A stretch of 64,000 nucleotides of DNA from Desulfogranum marinum (lineage in GTDB: Bacteria > Desulfobacterota > Desulfobulbia > Desulfobulbales > Desulfobulbaceae), in the NCBI RefSeq assembly GCF_016918565.1, contig NZ_JAFFQD010000006.1, positions 62,001-126,000 on the forward strand, in the 5' to 3' direction. A program made the translations under genes and the position numbers. Under the pieces are notes generated by a model that was not told the DNA's origin, ran no database searches, and saw only the letters and a list, made by a program, of their open reading frames with translations. Of the stretch, positions 29,940-38,822 are shown in pieces. How positions within the stretch are numbered: position 1 is the first letter of the stretch; the number at the start of each line of letters is the position of its first letter.

Positions 29940-30287
29940 TTACCCACAATCACCCCGAATATGTTCCAAACCGTCCCATAGCAATTCCCTTACATGGTCA
30001 TCATCTAAGGAGTAAAAAATATGTTTCCCTTCTTTTCTCGATTTCACGATCTTTGCAGCCCGTAGCACTCGTAACTGATGAGAAATTGCCGACTGATTCA
30101 TCGCTAAAATTTCAACCAACTCACAAACGCACAGTTCCTTGTGAAAAAGAATTGAAAGAATTTTTATTCGACTAAGCTCACCAAAAACCTTGAAAAAATT
30201 GGCAAGTTCCTGCATTTCCACATCTAGAGGCATTTTCCATCGTATTTCCTCAAGGGGCACTTGCTCATCACACACTGCATCATTCAT
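29940..30287 (-). CDS. ArsR/SmtB family metal-sensing repressor
   Basis: This repressor of about 115 residues has the winged helix ILAMNQSAISHQLRVLRAAKIV. The alpha-3 metal motif ELCVCEL (cysteine pair as in CadC/ArsR) is present, as are C-terminal alpha-5 residues D-D-D-H-x11-H (SLDDDHVRELLWDGLEHI) resembling the SmtB zinc site. It would repress itself and the downstream permease and release DNA when the metal binds. AAGGAG is 5 bases before the ATG at 30287. In-frame starts at 30305 and 30338 also exist. Because both sensing sites are represented, the metal could be Zn, Cd or Pb. Confidence 0.87.
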   Translation of the reverse strand: MNDAVCDEQVPLEEIRWKMPLDVEMQELANFFKVFGELSRIKILSILFHKELCVCELVEILAMNQSAISHQLRVLRAAKIVKSRKEGKHIFYSLDDDHVRELLWDGLEHIRGDCG

Positions 30288-30549
30288 ATCCGCTCCTTCA
30301 TTCATATCCACTCTTCCTATAAACATATGCGCACACATTCATACGATATACAAACAGTAATCACCACCCTTTTTTGGACAAGGGTAGTCATCACTTTCAA
30401 CCATCAAAGAAATTTCGTCCAATAGCCGCTGGAAAACGGGTAGCCCCTTGCTTTCAGCGAGTTACTCCGAAGCCTCCCAGCCAAGTTGGTGCCATCCAGG
30501 CAAAAAATGCTTTCTTCTCTTCTCTTACAGAAGCAGTACGTTGTGTTTT

Positions 30550-30975
30550 CTACAAATATATTGAGTGGAACACTCCATAATCGGAGAAGACGACGATAAC
30601 AACCCCAGATAGACGCATAATCATCGGCCCCAATCGATGATGATCCAAGGAAGTTATCATCTTTGATGCTGTATACAAGAGATAGATGCCCCCTCCCACT
30701 GCAAAGACGATGGAAATGGCATACACACCAAAAACGGCAATCGCTGTAACCATGCTCCCCGAATTGATCGCATAACCATACATGACGGCAGCAGTGGGAC
30801 ACGGCACAATCATATTCACAAATCCAACAACAAAAAGCCCACCGGCAAAATGTTTCTTGCCTTTGCTTTCTCTATAAATTGCTCGACCCGCGATTGCCGG
30901 CAGTGGTAGCTCTGGACCAAAAATATCGATGATCGTGTTATTTGTTCCTCGTTTTCCTTTCTCGATTGCCGGCAA
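30550..30975 (-). pseudogene. Truncated TauE/NicO-like membrane transporter, C-terminal part
   Basis: The frame has about 140 codons from a TTG at 30975, with a stop five codons further upstream. From residue 44 it reads as transporter: GGLFVVGFVNMIVPCPTAAVMY, then a helix at GVYAISIVFAVGGGIYLLYTA and a final helix RLSGVVIVVFSDYGVF. The VPCP-x-A pattern is typical of the second half of nickel/cobalt (RcnA/NicO), UreH-like and sulfite exporter proteins. The first three or so membrane helices are missing and the first 30 residues look like noise, so this is probably a remnant. It sits divergently beside the broken MarR gene. Confidence 0.5.
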
Positions 30976-31045
30976 AAATCGTCTATGCTAGACAAGTCAA
31001 CACGAAAAACAAAAAACACTTAAATAGGGACTGCAAAGGCAAGCA

Positions 31046-31460
31046 ATGGAGCTTAGAGGTTTATCAGAAATTATTGTTGAATTTTACGAAAAACTCTCGT
31101 CCTGGGAAGACTCTGTGGTCCGGGACAGTGGGCTAACCACGGCCCAGGCCCATACCATCGAAATCGTCGGCCATGCAGGCTCAATCAAAATGAAAGATCT
31201 GGCCGAGAAACTAGGGGTGACCACAGGAACCTTGACCGTGGCCGTGGACAGGCTGGAAAAAAAAAGACCTACTGGTACGAAAACCCCATGAACGGGATCG
31301 TCGGGCTTATCTTATCGAATTGACGCCTGAAGGGAAAAAATACTTTGCCCAACACCATCAATTTCATATCAATATGACCGAAGAACTAACGGTTGATCTT
31401 GCCCCTGAAGAAATTGATCAACTGGGCAGTATCCTCGAAAAAATATTGAAAAAAATTTGA
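31046..31460 (+). pseudogene. MarR family regulator interrupted by a frameshift in an A9 run
   Basis: The first 73 codons give a MarR N-terminal half with the wHTH (KMKDLAEKLGVTTGTLTVAV, DRLEKK). At 31257-31265 there are nine A residues, and the frame then shifts and ends at 31291. Removing one A continues the protein as DLLVRKPHERDRRAYLIELT and on to a dimerisation helix, ending at TGA 31458-31460. The restored protein has about 137 residues, normal for MarR, and includes the conserved wing DRRAYLIELT. The gene is either recently inactivated, expressed by slippage on the A-run, or affected by a sequencing error. Confidence 0.75.
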
Positions 31461-31493
31461 AGCCTCAACTTATCATGTAAAAACGAGGCCGGG

Positions 31494-32156
31494 CTAAAGC
31501 TGTCTCCTGTAAACCGCAAAATAATGAGGAACAGGCGGTGTCTGGTCATCATCATAGCTTATAAATTCCGCCTCAATTAACCCTGCTCTTATAAATCCGT
31601 CAATTTCATTGCGGTCGAGTGGGACCGGGAATGTACCAGGATCCTCATTTTTCTGTCCACTACGGCAAGAAACAATGAGATCCCCTCCAACAGCGACAAG
31701 ATCTGTTATGGCCTGGATAGCACGGTTACGATTTGCACCGGTTAAAATCTGAACTGTATTACATTCATACACCAAGTCAAATGACTGGCGCCAACTAGGC
31801 GGCCTGTTAAAAAGATCGGCAATCTGATAATCGACCAAGCTGTCAGGGAACCGGTGACGACACATATCGATGGCTGAGTTTGAAATATCAAATGCGGTGA
31901 CGTGATATCCATTTCCTGCCAAAACCTCTGCATCATCACCTAATCCACACCCTACAAGGACAGCCTTTTTTCCGGCTCCCCCTCTTTGCTGCTTAAGCCA
32001 GGTGAGCAACATCGGATTAGGCTGCAAATCTGCCCAGTAAATTTTCTGTATATCACCGCCTGCACGAGCGTAAAACTCCTCAAACCACCCATCGGGATCA
32101 CCCTGTTTGGCATACAATCTTGCCAGATCCTGGGTTTCTTCTTTTGTATGTCCCAT
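31494..32156 (-). CDS. Class I SAM-dependent methyltransferase
   Basis: The 220-residue protein has the SAM-binding motif I AVLVGCGLGDDAEVLAGNG near residue 70, followed by the acidic motif II VTAFDISNSAIDMCRHRF. The post-motif DLVYECNTVQIL is also present. The N-terminal DPDGWFEEFYARAGGD segment and overall size resemble thiopurine-methyltransferase-like proteins. The substrate is not clear. It lies 17 bp downstream of the FAD oxidoreductase gene on the same strand, so they are likely cotranscribed. GAGGGGAG directly precedes the ATG. Confidence 0.85.
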   Translation of the reverse strand: MGHTKEETQDLARLYAKQGDPDGWFEEFYARAGGDIQKIYWADLQPNPMLLTWLKQQRGGAGKKAVLVGCGLGDDAEVLAGNGYHVTAFDISNSAIDMCRHRFPDSLVDYQIADLFNRPPSWRQSFDLVYECNTVQILTGANRNRAIQAITDLVAVGGDLIVSCRSGQKNEDPGTFPVPLDRNEIDGFIRAGLIEAEFISYDDDQTPPVPHYFAVYRRQL

Positions 32157-32173
32157 CTCCCCTCACCTGTGAA

Positions 32174-33565
32174 TTAGCCAACCGATGGTTTAATATTTTG
32201 GTTTAAACGGAACAGGTTATCAGGATCATATTTATTTTTAATCTCAACAAGTCGGCCCCATACCTCATCGGTGTAAGCGTCTTTGACTCTTTCTTCCCCT
32301 TCATCGCTAAGAAAATTGACATACACACCTTGGGAAAACGGTTCTGTAGCCTGATGAAAGTTTTTTGCCCAGGCCATGCACAGGTCATCATCAGCACTGT
32401 TCTGCCAGCGCGTATGAATATTAAGGACAAAAGGTGTACCACGATGGGCAAATGCTGTAAGAGTTTCACCAACCCGACTGGGAGCACCTTCCATGTGAGG
32501 AATGAATATTTCGCACTCCTCTGTCGGCATTCCTTTTGCGTAAGACAGTATTCGACCGACGCAGTCATCGGAAAGCTCTTTCAGATGGTGAGACTTCCAG
32601 TAGTTCCTGGCTCCATGTGTGACCAGACCATCAAACCCGGCCTGCCACTCTACCCATGGTGTCATACCTGCAAATTCACCATGTGATGGAGTGATATCCT
32701 GAATGGGTTTAATTAACTCCTCACCTTCAGCCTGGCTGCCCAGCCAAACAAAAGGAACAAGAAGCACCAATCTGCCATGAACTGTTTCCGGCAGAAAAGG
32801 AAGCGGTGGTGCTTTTCTGGCGACCAGCCAAACGGTCATTTCGTCTGGGAGGGTTCTTACATATTCCCGATGAAACCGGAAGTATTGCTCGGCATCCATG
32901 AATTTTTTCACAATGATACCTGCAAAAACCTCTGTACCTATGTCTGCACACTGGAACTCAAAGGAAGTCACAACGCCAAAGTTGCCGCCACCACCACACA
33001 ATCCCCAAAATAAATCAGTATTTTCATCTTTACTTGCAACCAGCAACTCCCCGCTAGCTGTAACGACTTCTGCCGAGAGAAGGTTATCGATGGAAAATCC
33101 ATATTTCCTGCTTAACCAACCAAACCCCCCGCCAAGCGTTAATCCTCCAACTCCTGTATGCGATACGATTCCAGCCGACACAGCCAGTCCGTAACGCTGG
33201 GTTTCCTTATCGACATCACCAAGTAATGCGCCGCCGCCGACACGAACAGTTTTACTCGTCGGATTAACGCTCACAGTACGCATATTGGAGAGATCAATTA
33301 TTATCCCATTGTCACACGTTGCTTTTCCTGCTGAGTTATGCCCACCGCCACGAACCGCAACCAGCAGGTTGTGTTTTCTCGAAAACTTTACAGCTTCAAT
33401 AACATCATTTGAATCAGCACATTGAGCGATAATGGCTGGGTATTTATCAAACATTCCGTTCCAAACTTTTCGGGAATCATCGTATCGCGCATCCCCGGGA
33501 ACAATGAGCTCACCGGTAAGGTTGTTTCGTAATTCTTCAATGCCTGTAATCGTTTGAGGTTTCAT
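32174..33565 (-). CDS. FAD-linked oxidoreductase (berberine bridge enzyme type)
   Basis: The 463-residue protein has the PCMH-type FAD domain with [17 protein letters not shown], where the His after GGG is the usual covalent FAD attachment site. The [17 protein letters not shown] block is present but lacks the second (Cys) attachment residue, so attachment should be through His only. The C-terminal BBE segment [13 protein letters not shown] is complete. Enzymes of this family oxidise sugars, alcohols or alkaloid-like compounds with oxygen or another acceptor. A methyltransferase gene follows immediately. GGAG is 8 bases before the ATG. An anaerobe would need an alternative electron acceptor or oxygen exposure. 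Confidence 0.9.
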   Translation of the reverse strand: MKPQTITGIEELRNNLTGELIVPGDARYDDSRKVWNGMFDKYPAIIAQCADSNDVIEAVKFSRKHNLLVAVRGGGHNSAGKATCDNGIIIDLSNMRTVSVNPTSKTVRVGGGALLGDVDKETQRYGLAVSAGIVSHTGVGGLTLGGGFGWLSRKYGFSIDNLLSAEVVTASGELLVASKDENTDLFWGLCGGGGNFGVVTSFEFQCADIGTEVFAGIIVKKFMDAEQYFRFHREYVRTLPDEMTVWLVARKAPPLPFLPETVHGRLVLLVPFVWLGSQAEGEELIKPIQDITPSHGEFAGMTPWVEWQAGFDGLVTHGARNYWKSHHLKELSDDCVGRILSYAKGMPTEECEIFIPHMEGAPSRVGETLTAFAHRGTPFVLNIHTRWQNSADDDLCMAWAKNFHQATEPFSQGVYVNFLSDEGEERVKDAYTDEVWGRLVEIKNKYDPDNLFRLNQNIKPSVG

Positions 33566-34223
33566 GACACTATCTCCATGTTACGCAGACTCTATGCACC
33601 CCATAAAAACTGAAATATACATTTAACCTAATCAAGAAATGTGACAGGACAAAATAGCAGGATTACTATTCTAAGTGGCAAACCGGCTACCCTGTACCTC
33701 CCATGGCCTTTCCTCCCCATTTCACAATAAGGTTATTTTTAATAGGTCAAGGCTGTAAGTAAAAACGAGTTGTTCACATTGCGCCGAAATTTTGGTTGTT
33801 TACAAGTTGTATCAAGCTGCATACAACGAATTATGTAAAGCTTGATACAGCAACCCACAGCAAACAAACAAAAGGGTAAGCAAGGTGTATACATTATTTT
33901 TGCTTGATGCCTAAATCAGCGAGCAAAATTACCTCACAATTAAACGTTATGCCACGTTGTGGTGACTGTCAACTCAAGGAGAACTCTTAATCGGACAACT
34001 ATCGGCAAGCCTGGCGGAAGTAGCACGTAGCCTGATGTGGTCAGGAAAAATCATTCCGTTGGCACTCAAGGATGGAAAACCAGTAGGCTTTTTAACACTC
34101 CACGAAAATGCAGGAGCTTAAAGCTTGTCTACATTTTGTTGCTAAAAAACGCACAACGAACTACCCAAAACAGATTAGTTTAATAAATGAAAGACGTTAT
34201 ACATATCTCAATACAAACAGACG
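33566..34223. other. Intergenic, start of the decay zone
   Basis: 658 bp with no gene I can support. A 44-codon open stretch at 33987-34121 (ending LALKDGKPVGFLTLHENAGA) reads like coding sequence behind AAGGAG, but it has no normal start codon. It may be a remnant. The flanks contain short direct and inverted words (CTTGATACAG, GCTTGATGCC) without a clear element. Confidence 0.4.
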
Positions 34224-34430
34224 GTGAAAAAAGTGGTGAAAATTATTCGTAACGTGATAGCTGCCATCGTATTTGTTTTCATAGGCATTCTTATCGCTTC
34301 AAACTATGAGGTGAGAATCCTAGAAGTTTCAGACGGAAACAACGCCATGGTGAAGGCAGGTGAACTTGTCGGTAAAGTCGCGTTTGACTTCAAGTTCGTC
34401 AATAAGCACGTGGTCATCCTAAAGAAGTAG
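34224..34430 (+). CDS. Small single-pass membrane protein
   Basis: A 68-residue frame from GTG. It has a basic N-terminus (KKVVKIIRN), one hydrophobic helix (VIAAIVFVFIGILIAS) and a short soluble tail rich in Val and Lys. There is no strong ribosome binding site; a second GTG lies at 34236. It resembles the general layout of LapA-like or stress-related mini-proteins, but I do not recognise a family. It stands alone between a gap and an RNA-like region. Confidence 0.45.
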   Translation: MKKVVKIIRNVIAAIVFVFIGILIASNYEVRILEVSDGNNAMVKAGELVGKVAFDFKFVNKHVVILKK

Positions 34431-34775
34431 GACAGAAAGCCCTGAATATCAGGAAATATCGAAAAAATGCCAGTATACAGGGAGGCAAGTGGCACAGGAA
34501 AAAGGAAAGTGGTAGCGAGCTAACTCGGTTACCAGTAAGGGGGAAAGCCCTACATGCTCCGATTTGAGCAAAGGCTCATCTCGATAACTCCAATAGCCTC
34601 CAAATAGTTTGAAAACGTGGTACGTCCTCTATTATTTCGCCCTATTACTACTCGGCGTACAATGCCGCATTGGAACAAAATTACAAAATATCAAACTGTA
34701 GAAAAGTTTACAAAATATTTGTACTGTGGCGCAAAACACCAAGTTTTAAACCAGGACACTAAGCAACCACCGACT
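34431..34775. other. Intergenic with possible structured RNA remnant
   Basis: The stretch 34440-34610 contains CCTGA-ATA-TCAGG and several GA-rich, tetraloop-like words (AGGGGGAAAGCCC, GAGCTAACTCGG). The style recalls the domain I part of bacterial group II introns, but no reverse transcriptase, domain V or exon junction is visible. I leave it as an unexplained structured-looking segment. Confidence 0.2.
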
Positions 34776-35288
34776 TCAAGCGAGTTTCACACCCAAACGT
34801 TTGCCCGATGGCCCCGCCCGGAAGGAAACTTTGAAAAGCAATGACAGGAAACCGGTATCCTCACCGGCAAGTTCTGCTTGAGATAAAGGGTGTAGCCGTA
34901 GGATTTCCATACGTCCTGCCAGTGAATCTCCTAACCTGGGTACCAGCAAAACATTTGCTGAGCCAGTCAGGATGAAACGACCAGGATCCCGCCTCCTATC
35001 CACTTCCGCTTTTAGAGAGGTAAATAACTCCGGTACCCGTTGCACTTCATCGAGGATTACCCGCTCTGGTAGATCCGCTACATAGCCGACAGGATCAGCT
35101 TGAGCTGCAGCTCGCTGTACATCATCATCAAAGGTGTAATACGCAAAGTTTTCTTCTTCCCCGACCCATCGCGCCAAGGTAGTCTTTCCGCATTGCCGCG
35201 GTCCATGGATCAGCACCACCGGCGTATCAGCCAAGGCTTCTACAACACGAGCACGAAGAAAACGGGGATATAAATTCTGGTTTATCAT
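34776..35288 (-). pseudogene. Truncated AAA ATPase of the DUF4143 type
   Basis: The 170 codons encode a complete AAA_14 ATPase domain: Walker A IHGPRQCGKTTLARW near residue 30, then the Walker B-like ERVILDEVQRVPELF and FILTGSANVLLV sensor. DUF4143 proteins normally continue for about 200 more residues. Here the frame stops right after the RLGVKLA junction, and only a short degenerate continuation (GG-like) is seen in another frame. The gene is therefore a broken remnant, although the ATPase piece could still be made. The function of the family is poorly known, often near toxin-antitoxin systems. Confidence 0.7.
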
Positions 35289-35605
35289 AGCGGCTAATCG
35301 TAAATGAACAGCCGACCAATTGAAAGTTTACTCGCGACTAATTGAAAATGGAGTATGGCCAGATCACTCTTTAACAAACTTTTTATGGCAGTCAAGATCA
35401 GGATATCCGGAGTTACCCATTATTTACTTCATCTCCCATGGCTTTGCCTTCTTTGAATTTGATAACCGTTTTAGCCTGAATAGTCATAGCTTTACCGTTC
35501 TGCGGGTTTTTACAATAGAGGAGGGACTATGTCGCTGTAAACAGACATACACCAGTAGGCTCCGGGAATGTTCAAGGCACTTGGTAGTTGTGGCAGTAAA
35601 ATGAC

Positions 35606-35636
35606 CGAGGGAGCTGCTGCCTCGACGTTTTTTTTT
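35606..35636 (+). terminator. Intrinsic terminator upstream of fic
   Basis: CGAGG (35606-35610) pairs with CCTCG (35620-35624), with an inner AGC/GCT pairing. ACG and nine T residues follow. No intact plus-strand gene ends here, so it may belong to a lost gene or to a short transcript. The rest of the gap 35289-35796 has no supported gene. Confidence 0.55.
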
Positions 35637-35796
35637 GGATATCATTAGAGGAAACCTGAACAGGAGGCTGTGATAGTATGGCCTGTTATTCAGATTTGTT
35701 TTTCATGAAAGGTCTAGTTTTGAAGCGATTTTTCATGACAGAGAAACCTTTTTCGTGCCATAATGAATTTAATAAAGGGAAAAGGAATTCACAACA

Positions 35797-37335
35797 ATGG
35801 CCATATATAACCAAAATTCACATACTGGAACCATTTTTCGTGGTTTTTCTATCCCAGAAAAAGGATCATTCCTGGCAGGGTACGCTGAACTCATTGCAGC
35901 GCATGGGCTAAAAGTGCCTTTGCCTGATACCCTTTGTATCATAGGGACCAAGCATAAAAAATACGTAGATGGACGCTGGAATGTGTTTACGCCACGTCAT
36001 AGGCCGGAAGATACGCTTTATGGGCACCTCACATTTGCTCTAAAATATGAAGCGATTGATTTAGGACTCCTTAACGCCTTGTTCCAGGTGGTCAGCGCGA
36101 CAGACATTGCATCCATAGTTCGATCAGAGCCAACCGGTATTTATAGCCGGAAAATCTGGTTTTTATGGGAGTGGTTACGTGAAAAACGGCTCGATCTTGA
36201 AGACGCGGCAAAATGTAACTTCGTCTCCTTGGTTAATAGCAAGCTGCAGTTTGAAGGCATACACGTCCTTTCCAAACGTCACCGGATCCGGAACAACCTG
36301 CCGGGAACTAAACATTTCTGTCCTCTTATCAGAAAAACAAAAAAGCTTGAACAATTTCTGGGTAAAAAGCTTTCAGAGGCAGCTGTCAACAACATTAGCC
36401 ATACGCATCCCGACCTTTTGAGCCGTGCAGCAACTTTCCTTCTCCTGAAAGACTCCAAAGCCTCATACACCATCGAAGGGGAGAGCCCACCACATAACCG
36501 CATCGAAAGGTGGGGCAGAATTATCGGTGAGGCAGGAAGCCGCCCTTTAAGTGTCGAAGAGTTTGAGTACCTGCAAAAGCAGGTTATTACGGATAGCCGT
36601 TTCATTGAACCGGGACTGCGTACGGAAGGTGGTTTTGTCGGTGAACATGACCGGGTATCAGGCATGCCCATGCCGGATCACATTTCCGCTCGTCCAGACG
36701 ATCTGAAAACGCTCATGTCAGGCCTGCTTGATACCTACGGGCATCTTCGGGAGAATGAATTTGACGCGGTCCTCATGGCGACGATCATCGCATTTGGCTT
36801 CGTGTTCATTCATCCTTTTGAAGATGGCAACGGCCGGATTCACCGCTACCTGTTTCACCATATCCTGGCCGAGAAAGGTTTTGTGCCCAAAGGGCTCATA
36901 TTTCCGGTGTCAGCCGTTATCCTGGAACGTATCGATGAATACCGGAAAACCCTGGAGCACTATTCAAAACCCAGGCTTGGCTTAATTAAGTGGCGTCCAA
37001 CAGAAAAAAATAACGTGGAAGTGCTCAATGAAACACTTGACCTATACCGTTATTTTGATGCGACCAAGCAGGCTGAATTTTTCTTTGAATGCGTTGAGGA
37101 AACAGTGTCACAAATTTTGCCTGAGGAGGTTGAATATTTACGAAAATATGACCTGCTCAACGCGTTTATTAAGAATTATATCGATATGCCGGACAACCTG
37201 GTTGACCTGCTGATCCGCTTTTTGTCCCAGAACAACGGTAAGCTCTCAAAGCGTGGTCGAACCAAAGAGTTTGATAAACTGACAGATAAAGAAATACAGG
37301 CTATTGAGATAAAATACGCAGAAATATTTAGATAA
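35797..37335 (+). CDS. Fic domain protein (AMP transferase type, self-inhibited)
   Basis: The 512-residue protein has the Fic core motif HPFEDGNGRIHR starting at residue 339, with catalytic His339 and the phosphate-binding Gly-Asn-Gly-Arg. An inhibitory helix motif (S/T)xxxE(G/N) is found N-terminal to it (S223-YTI-E227-G228). This makes it a class II Fic protein that blocks its own ATP site. The first 150 residues read AGYAELIAAHGLKVPLPDTL and resemble the AbiEi/Fic-associated N-terminal domains. Fic enzymes usually AMPylate Ser/Thr/Tyr of a target and act as toxins or housekeeping regulators. No separate antitoxin gene is adjacent. AAGGA precedes the ATG. Confidence 0.9.
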   Translation: MAIYNQNSHTGTIFRGFSIPEKGSFLAGYAELIAAHGLKVPLPDTLCIIGTKHKKYVDGRWNVFTPRHRPEDTLYGHLTFALKYEAIDLGLLNALFQVVSATDIASIVRSEPTGIYSRKIWFLWEWLREKRLDLEDAAKCNFVSLVNSKLQFEGIHVLSKRHRIRNNLPGTKHFCPLIRKTKKLEQFLGKKLSEAAVNNISHTHPDLLSRAATFLLLKDSKASYTIEGESPPHNRIERWGRIIGEAGSRPLSVEEFEYLQKQVITDSRFIEPGLRTEGGFVGEHDRVSGMPMPDHISARPDDLKTLMSGLLDTYGHLRENEFDAVLMATIIAFGFVFIHPFEDGNGRIHRYLFHHILAEKGFVPKGLIFPVSAVILERIDEYRKTLEHYSKPRLGLIKWRPTEKNNVEVLNETLDLYRYFDATKQAEFFFECVEETVSQILPEEVEYLRKYDLLNAFIKNYIDMPDNLVDLLIRFLSQNNGKLSKRGRTKEFDKLTDKEIQAIEIKYAEIFR

Positions 37336-37397
37336 TTGATGCATCAGACATTTCTGCACCGCCATGAGCTAGAATTTACGGCTCATTTTTCGAGTAA

Positions 37398-37568
37398 AAA
37401 CAATTTATTGTTTCGCTTCTCCCTGAACTTGAGGAACCTCTCAAAATGAAAGTTGAAACCGGATTATACAACTCTGCCGGCGAGGTCACCCAAGAGGCCC
37501 TGAGGCTTCTCAAATCTCGTAAGGATCTCAATGAAAGCCGAATTAACGCTCTAAAATTAGACATCTAA
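37398..37568 (+). pseudogene. ParD-type antitoxin remnant
   Basis: The frame AAA CAA TTT ATT GTT TCG onward reads KQFIVSLLPELEEPLKMKVE, then TGLYNSAGEVTQEALRLLKS. This is the ParD ribbon-helix-helix pattern (VSLxPELE...VxxGxYxSAsEVxxEALRLL). The expected start codon is TAA at 37395. A stop (37566) replaces the usual Gln after LKLDI, with the family-like KGxxSLD tail still readable to about 37676. No ParE gene follows. This is a dead antitoxin. An internal ATG at 37446 could give only 40 residues. Confidence 0.7.
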
Positions 37569-37676
37569 AAAGGAAATTCCTCTTTGGATGATGATGATGG
37601 GAATGGAGATGACGAAAAAGCTTTTCAACTCCATCACAAAGAGTGGTCGGCAGCAACTTTGATTATGTTCTTTTAA

Positions 37677-38118
37677 CTCTATATCCAGGCTTTCTATTGT
37701 TACGCATTACAGCAACAATATAAATGAAATCATGGTGTTCTTGCTACATTACAGAAAAAAAAACAGTGAAAGAAGATATCGTCTGAATCCATGTTGAAAG
37801 AGGGACCATGTGGAAGGTAAATCTCTTGAATGGCGTTGTATGCTTGTGTATTCCAAGGCAATCCGGCCACTGATTCCAGAGGATTCCGCCATCGTTTTCG
37901 GAGGGTAACGACGCATAGAATCAGATGGTAGAAGAAATCTTTTTGGACGAATACTTCAAGGAGATTTTCATACCCAAAAAGATACAGATCCGCACGGCAC
38001 CACACTTGCTTCAATAGCTACGGCTCAATTAGTGGCATATTCCACTGCATATTTCAGCTTAAATACATGTTATATAATAAATATTAGTAGTAAATATTGT
38101 GGTAAAAAAGGGCTTTCC
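37677..38118. other. Intergenic, no gene supported
   Basis: A minus-strand frame at 37730-38014 (94 codons) has an ATG but no recognisable domain and odd composition. I do not count it. Otherwise nothing is seen. Confidence 0.35.
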
Positions 38119-38604
38119 ATGAAGGAAAAAATTGGATCAATGGAGCCAATGCTCCCACCTGAAAGCGCACGTGACCTTAACGATCTTGCGCTTGACTTGG
38201 TCTCTAAAGCCAGTGATTTTGCAGGAATGCTGAATCCTGTTGTAGCGCGGTCAGAGGGGGATTTGGTTCGTTCCATAAATTGCAATTACTCCAACTTGAT
38301 TGAGGAGCATGACACGCATCCTCATGATATTGACCGAGCCATAGCACAAGACTATTCAAACGAGCCTGAAAAACGTGCTCTGCAAAAAGAGGCTGTAGCC
38401 CATATCGCTGTACAAAAGATGATAGATGAAGGAAAGGCACCGGCATTACCTTTTTTTTCAGGAAGTACCTTTACCCATGTGAAAGAGTTGAAGGAATACT
38501 CGGACCTCATCAACAAAAAAACGAGAGAGCAAAAAAGGCCGGATGTCACCTATATGTCACCCGACATAAAAAAAGCACTTAGCCGAAATCGACTAAGTGC
38601 TTGA
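38119..38604 (+). pseudogene. N-terminal stub of a Fic family protein
   Basis: The 161 codons from the ATG at 38119 (AAGGG upstream) give a Fic N-terminal domain: DLNDLALDLVSKASDFAGML, then INCNYSNLIEEHDTHPHDID and NEPEKRALQKEAVAHIAVQK. The inhibitory motif is present but altered (SNLIEE where SxxxEG/N is expected). The catalytic HPFxxGNGR part is absent; the frame instead ends in an unrelated 45-residue tail that overlaps the tRNA terminator. It differs from the intact fic upstream, so it is the relic of a second Fic gene. Such fragments might still bind a target, but no evidence shows this. Confidence 0.65.
38566..38602 (-). terminator. Terminator of the tRNA-Arg on the minus strand
   Basis: AAGCACTTAG (38573-38582) and CTAAGTGCTT (38593-38602) form a perfect 10-bp stem. 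On the minus strand the hairpin is followed by seven T residues. It lies just 3' of the tRNA fragment, so it is the native tRNA terminator. Confidence 0.75.
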
Positions 38605-38610
38605 TATAAC

Positions 38611-38662
38611 TGGCACGCCAGGCAGGATTCGAACCTGCGACCTACGGCTTAGAAGGCCGTTG
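38611..38662 (-). tRNA. 3' fragment of tRNA-Arg(TCT), probable attachment site
   Basis: Read on the minus strand this is the CAACGGCC-TTCTAAG-CCGT anticodon arm (anticodon TCT, plus-strand positions 38651-38653), the T arm with GGTTCGAATCC, an acceptor 3' strand and an encoded CCA. The match to a tRNA-Arg stops at 38662; the D arm and 5' acceptor strand are missing. The truncation point in the anticodon stem, next to an integrase gene, is what integration of a tRNA-targeting element leaves behind. The fragment is not a functional tRNA. Confidence 0.85.
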
Positions 38663-38822
38663 GTGTATACTATCCCGTCATGTCCCAAAACCACCTAAAC
38701 TATCCATTTAATTTAACTTTTCATTTTTCATATATCTGCTATAATACCTTAAATATCCCGCAATATACCCCTAAAAACCGCCAAAAAGTTACCTAATGGT
38801 TACCTGAAAATGAGGTCGAAAT

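Noticed and set aside
33780-33970. Possible integron attC-like words near GTTATGC
   Set aside because: The core sites do not fit the consensus on both sides, and no integron integrase or cassette array is present.
33987-34121. 44-codon coding-like stretch behind an AAGGAG
   Set aside because: It has no ATG, GTG or TTG start in a suitable place and no known family. It is kept only as a note in the gap entry.
35320-35604. 94-codon plus-strand frame ending at the terminator at 35606
   Set aside because: TTG start without ribosome binding site and no domain; the position of its stop beside the terminator may be chance.
37730-38014. 94-codon minus-strand frame in the decay zone
   Set aside because: It has an ATG, but no family match, aromatic- and Cys-rich odd composition, and no neighbour support. 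It may be a remnant, but I cannot support a gene.
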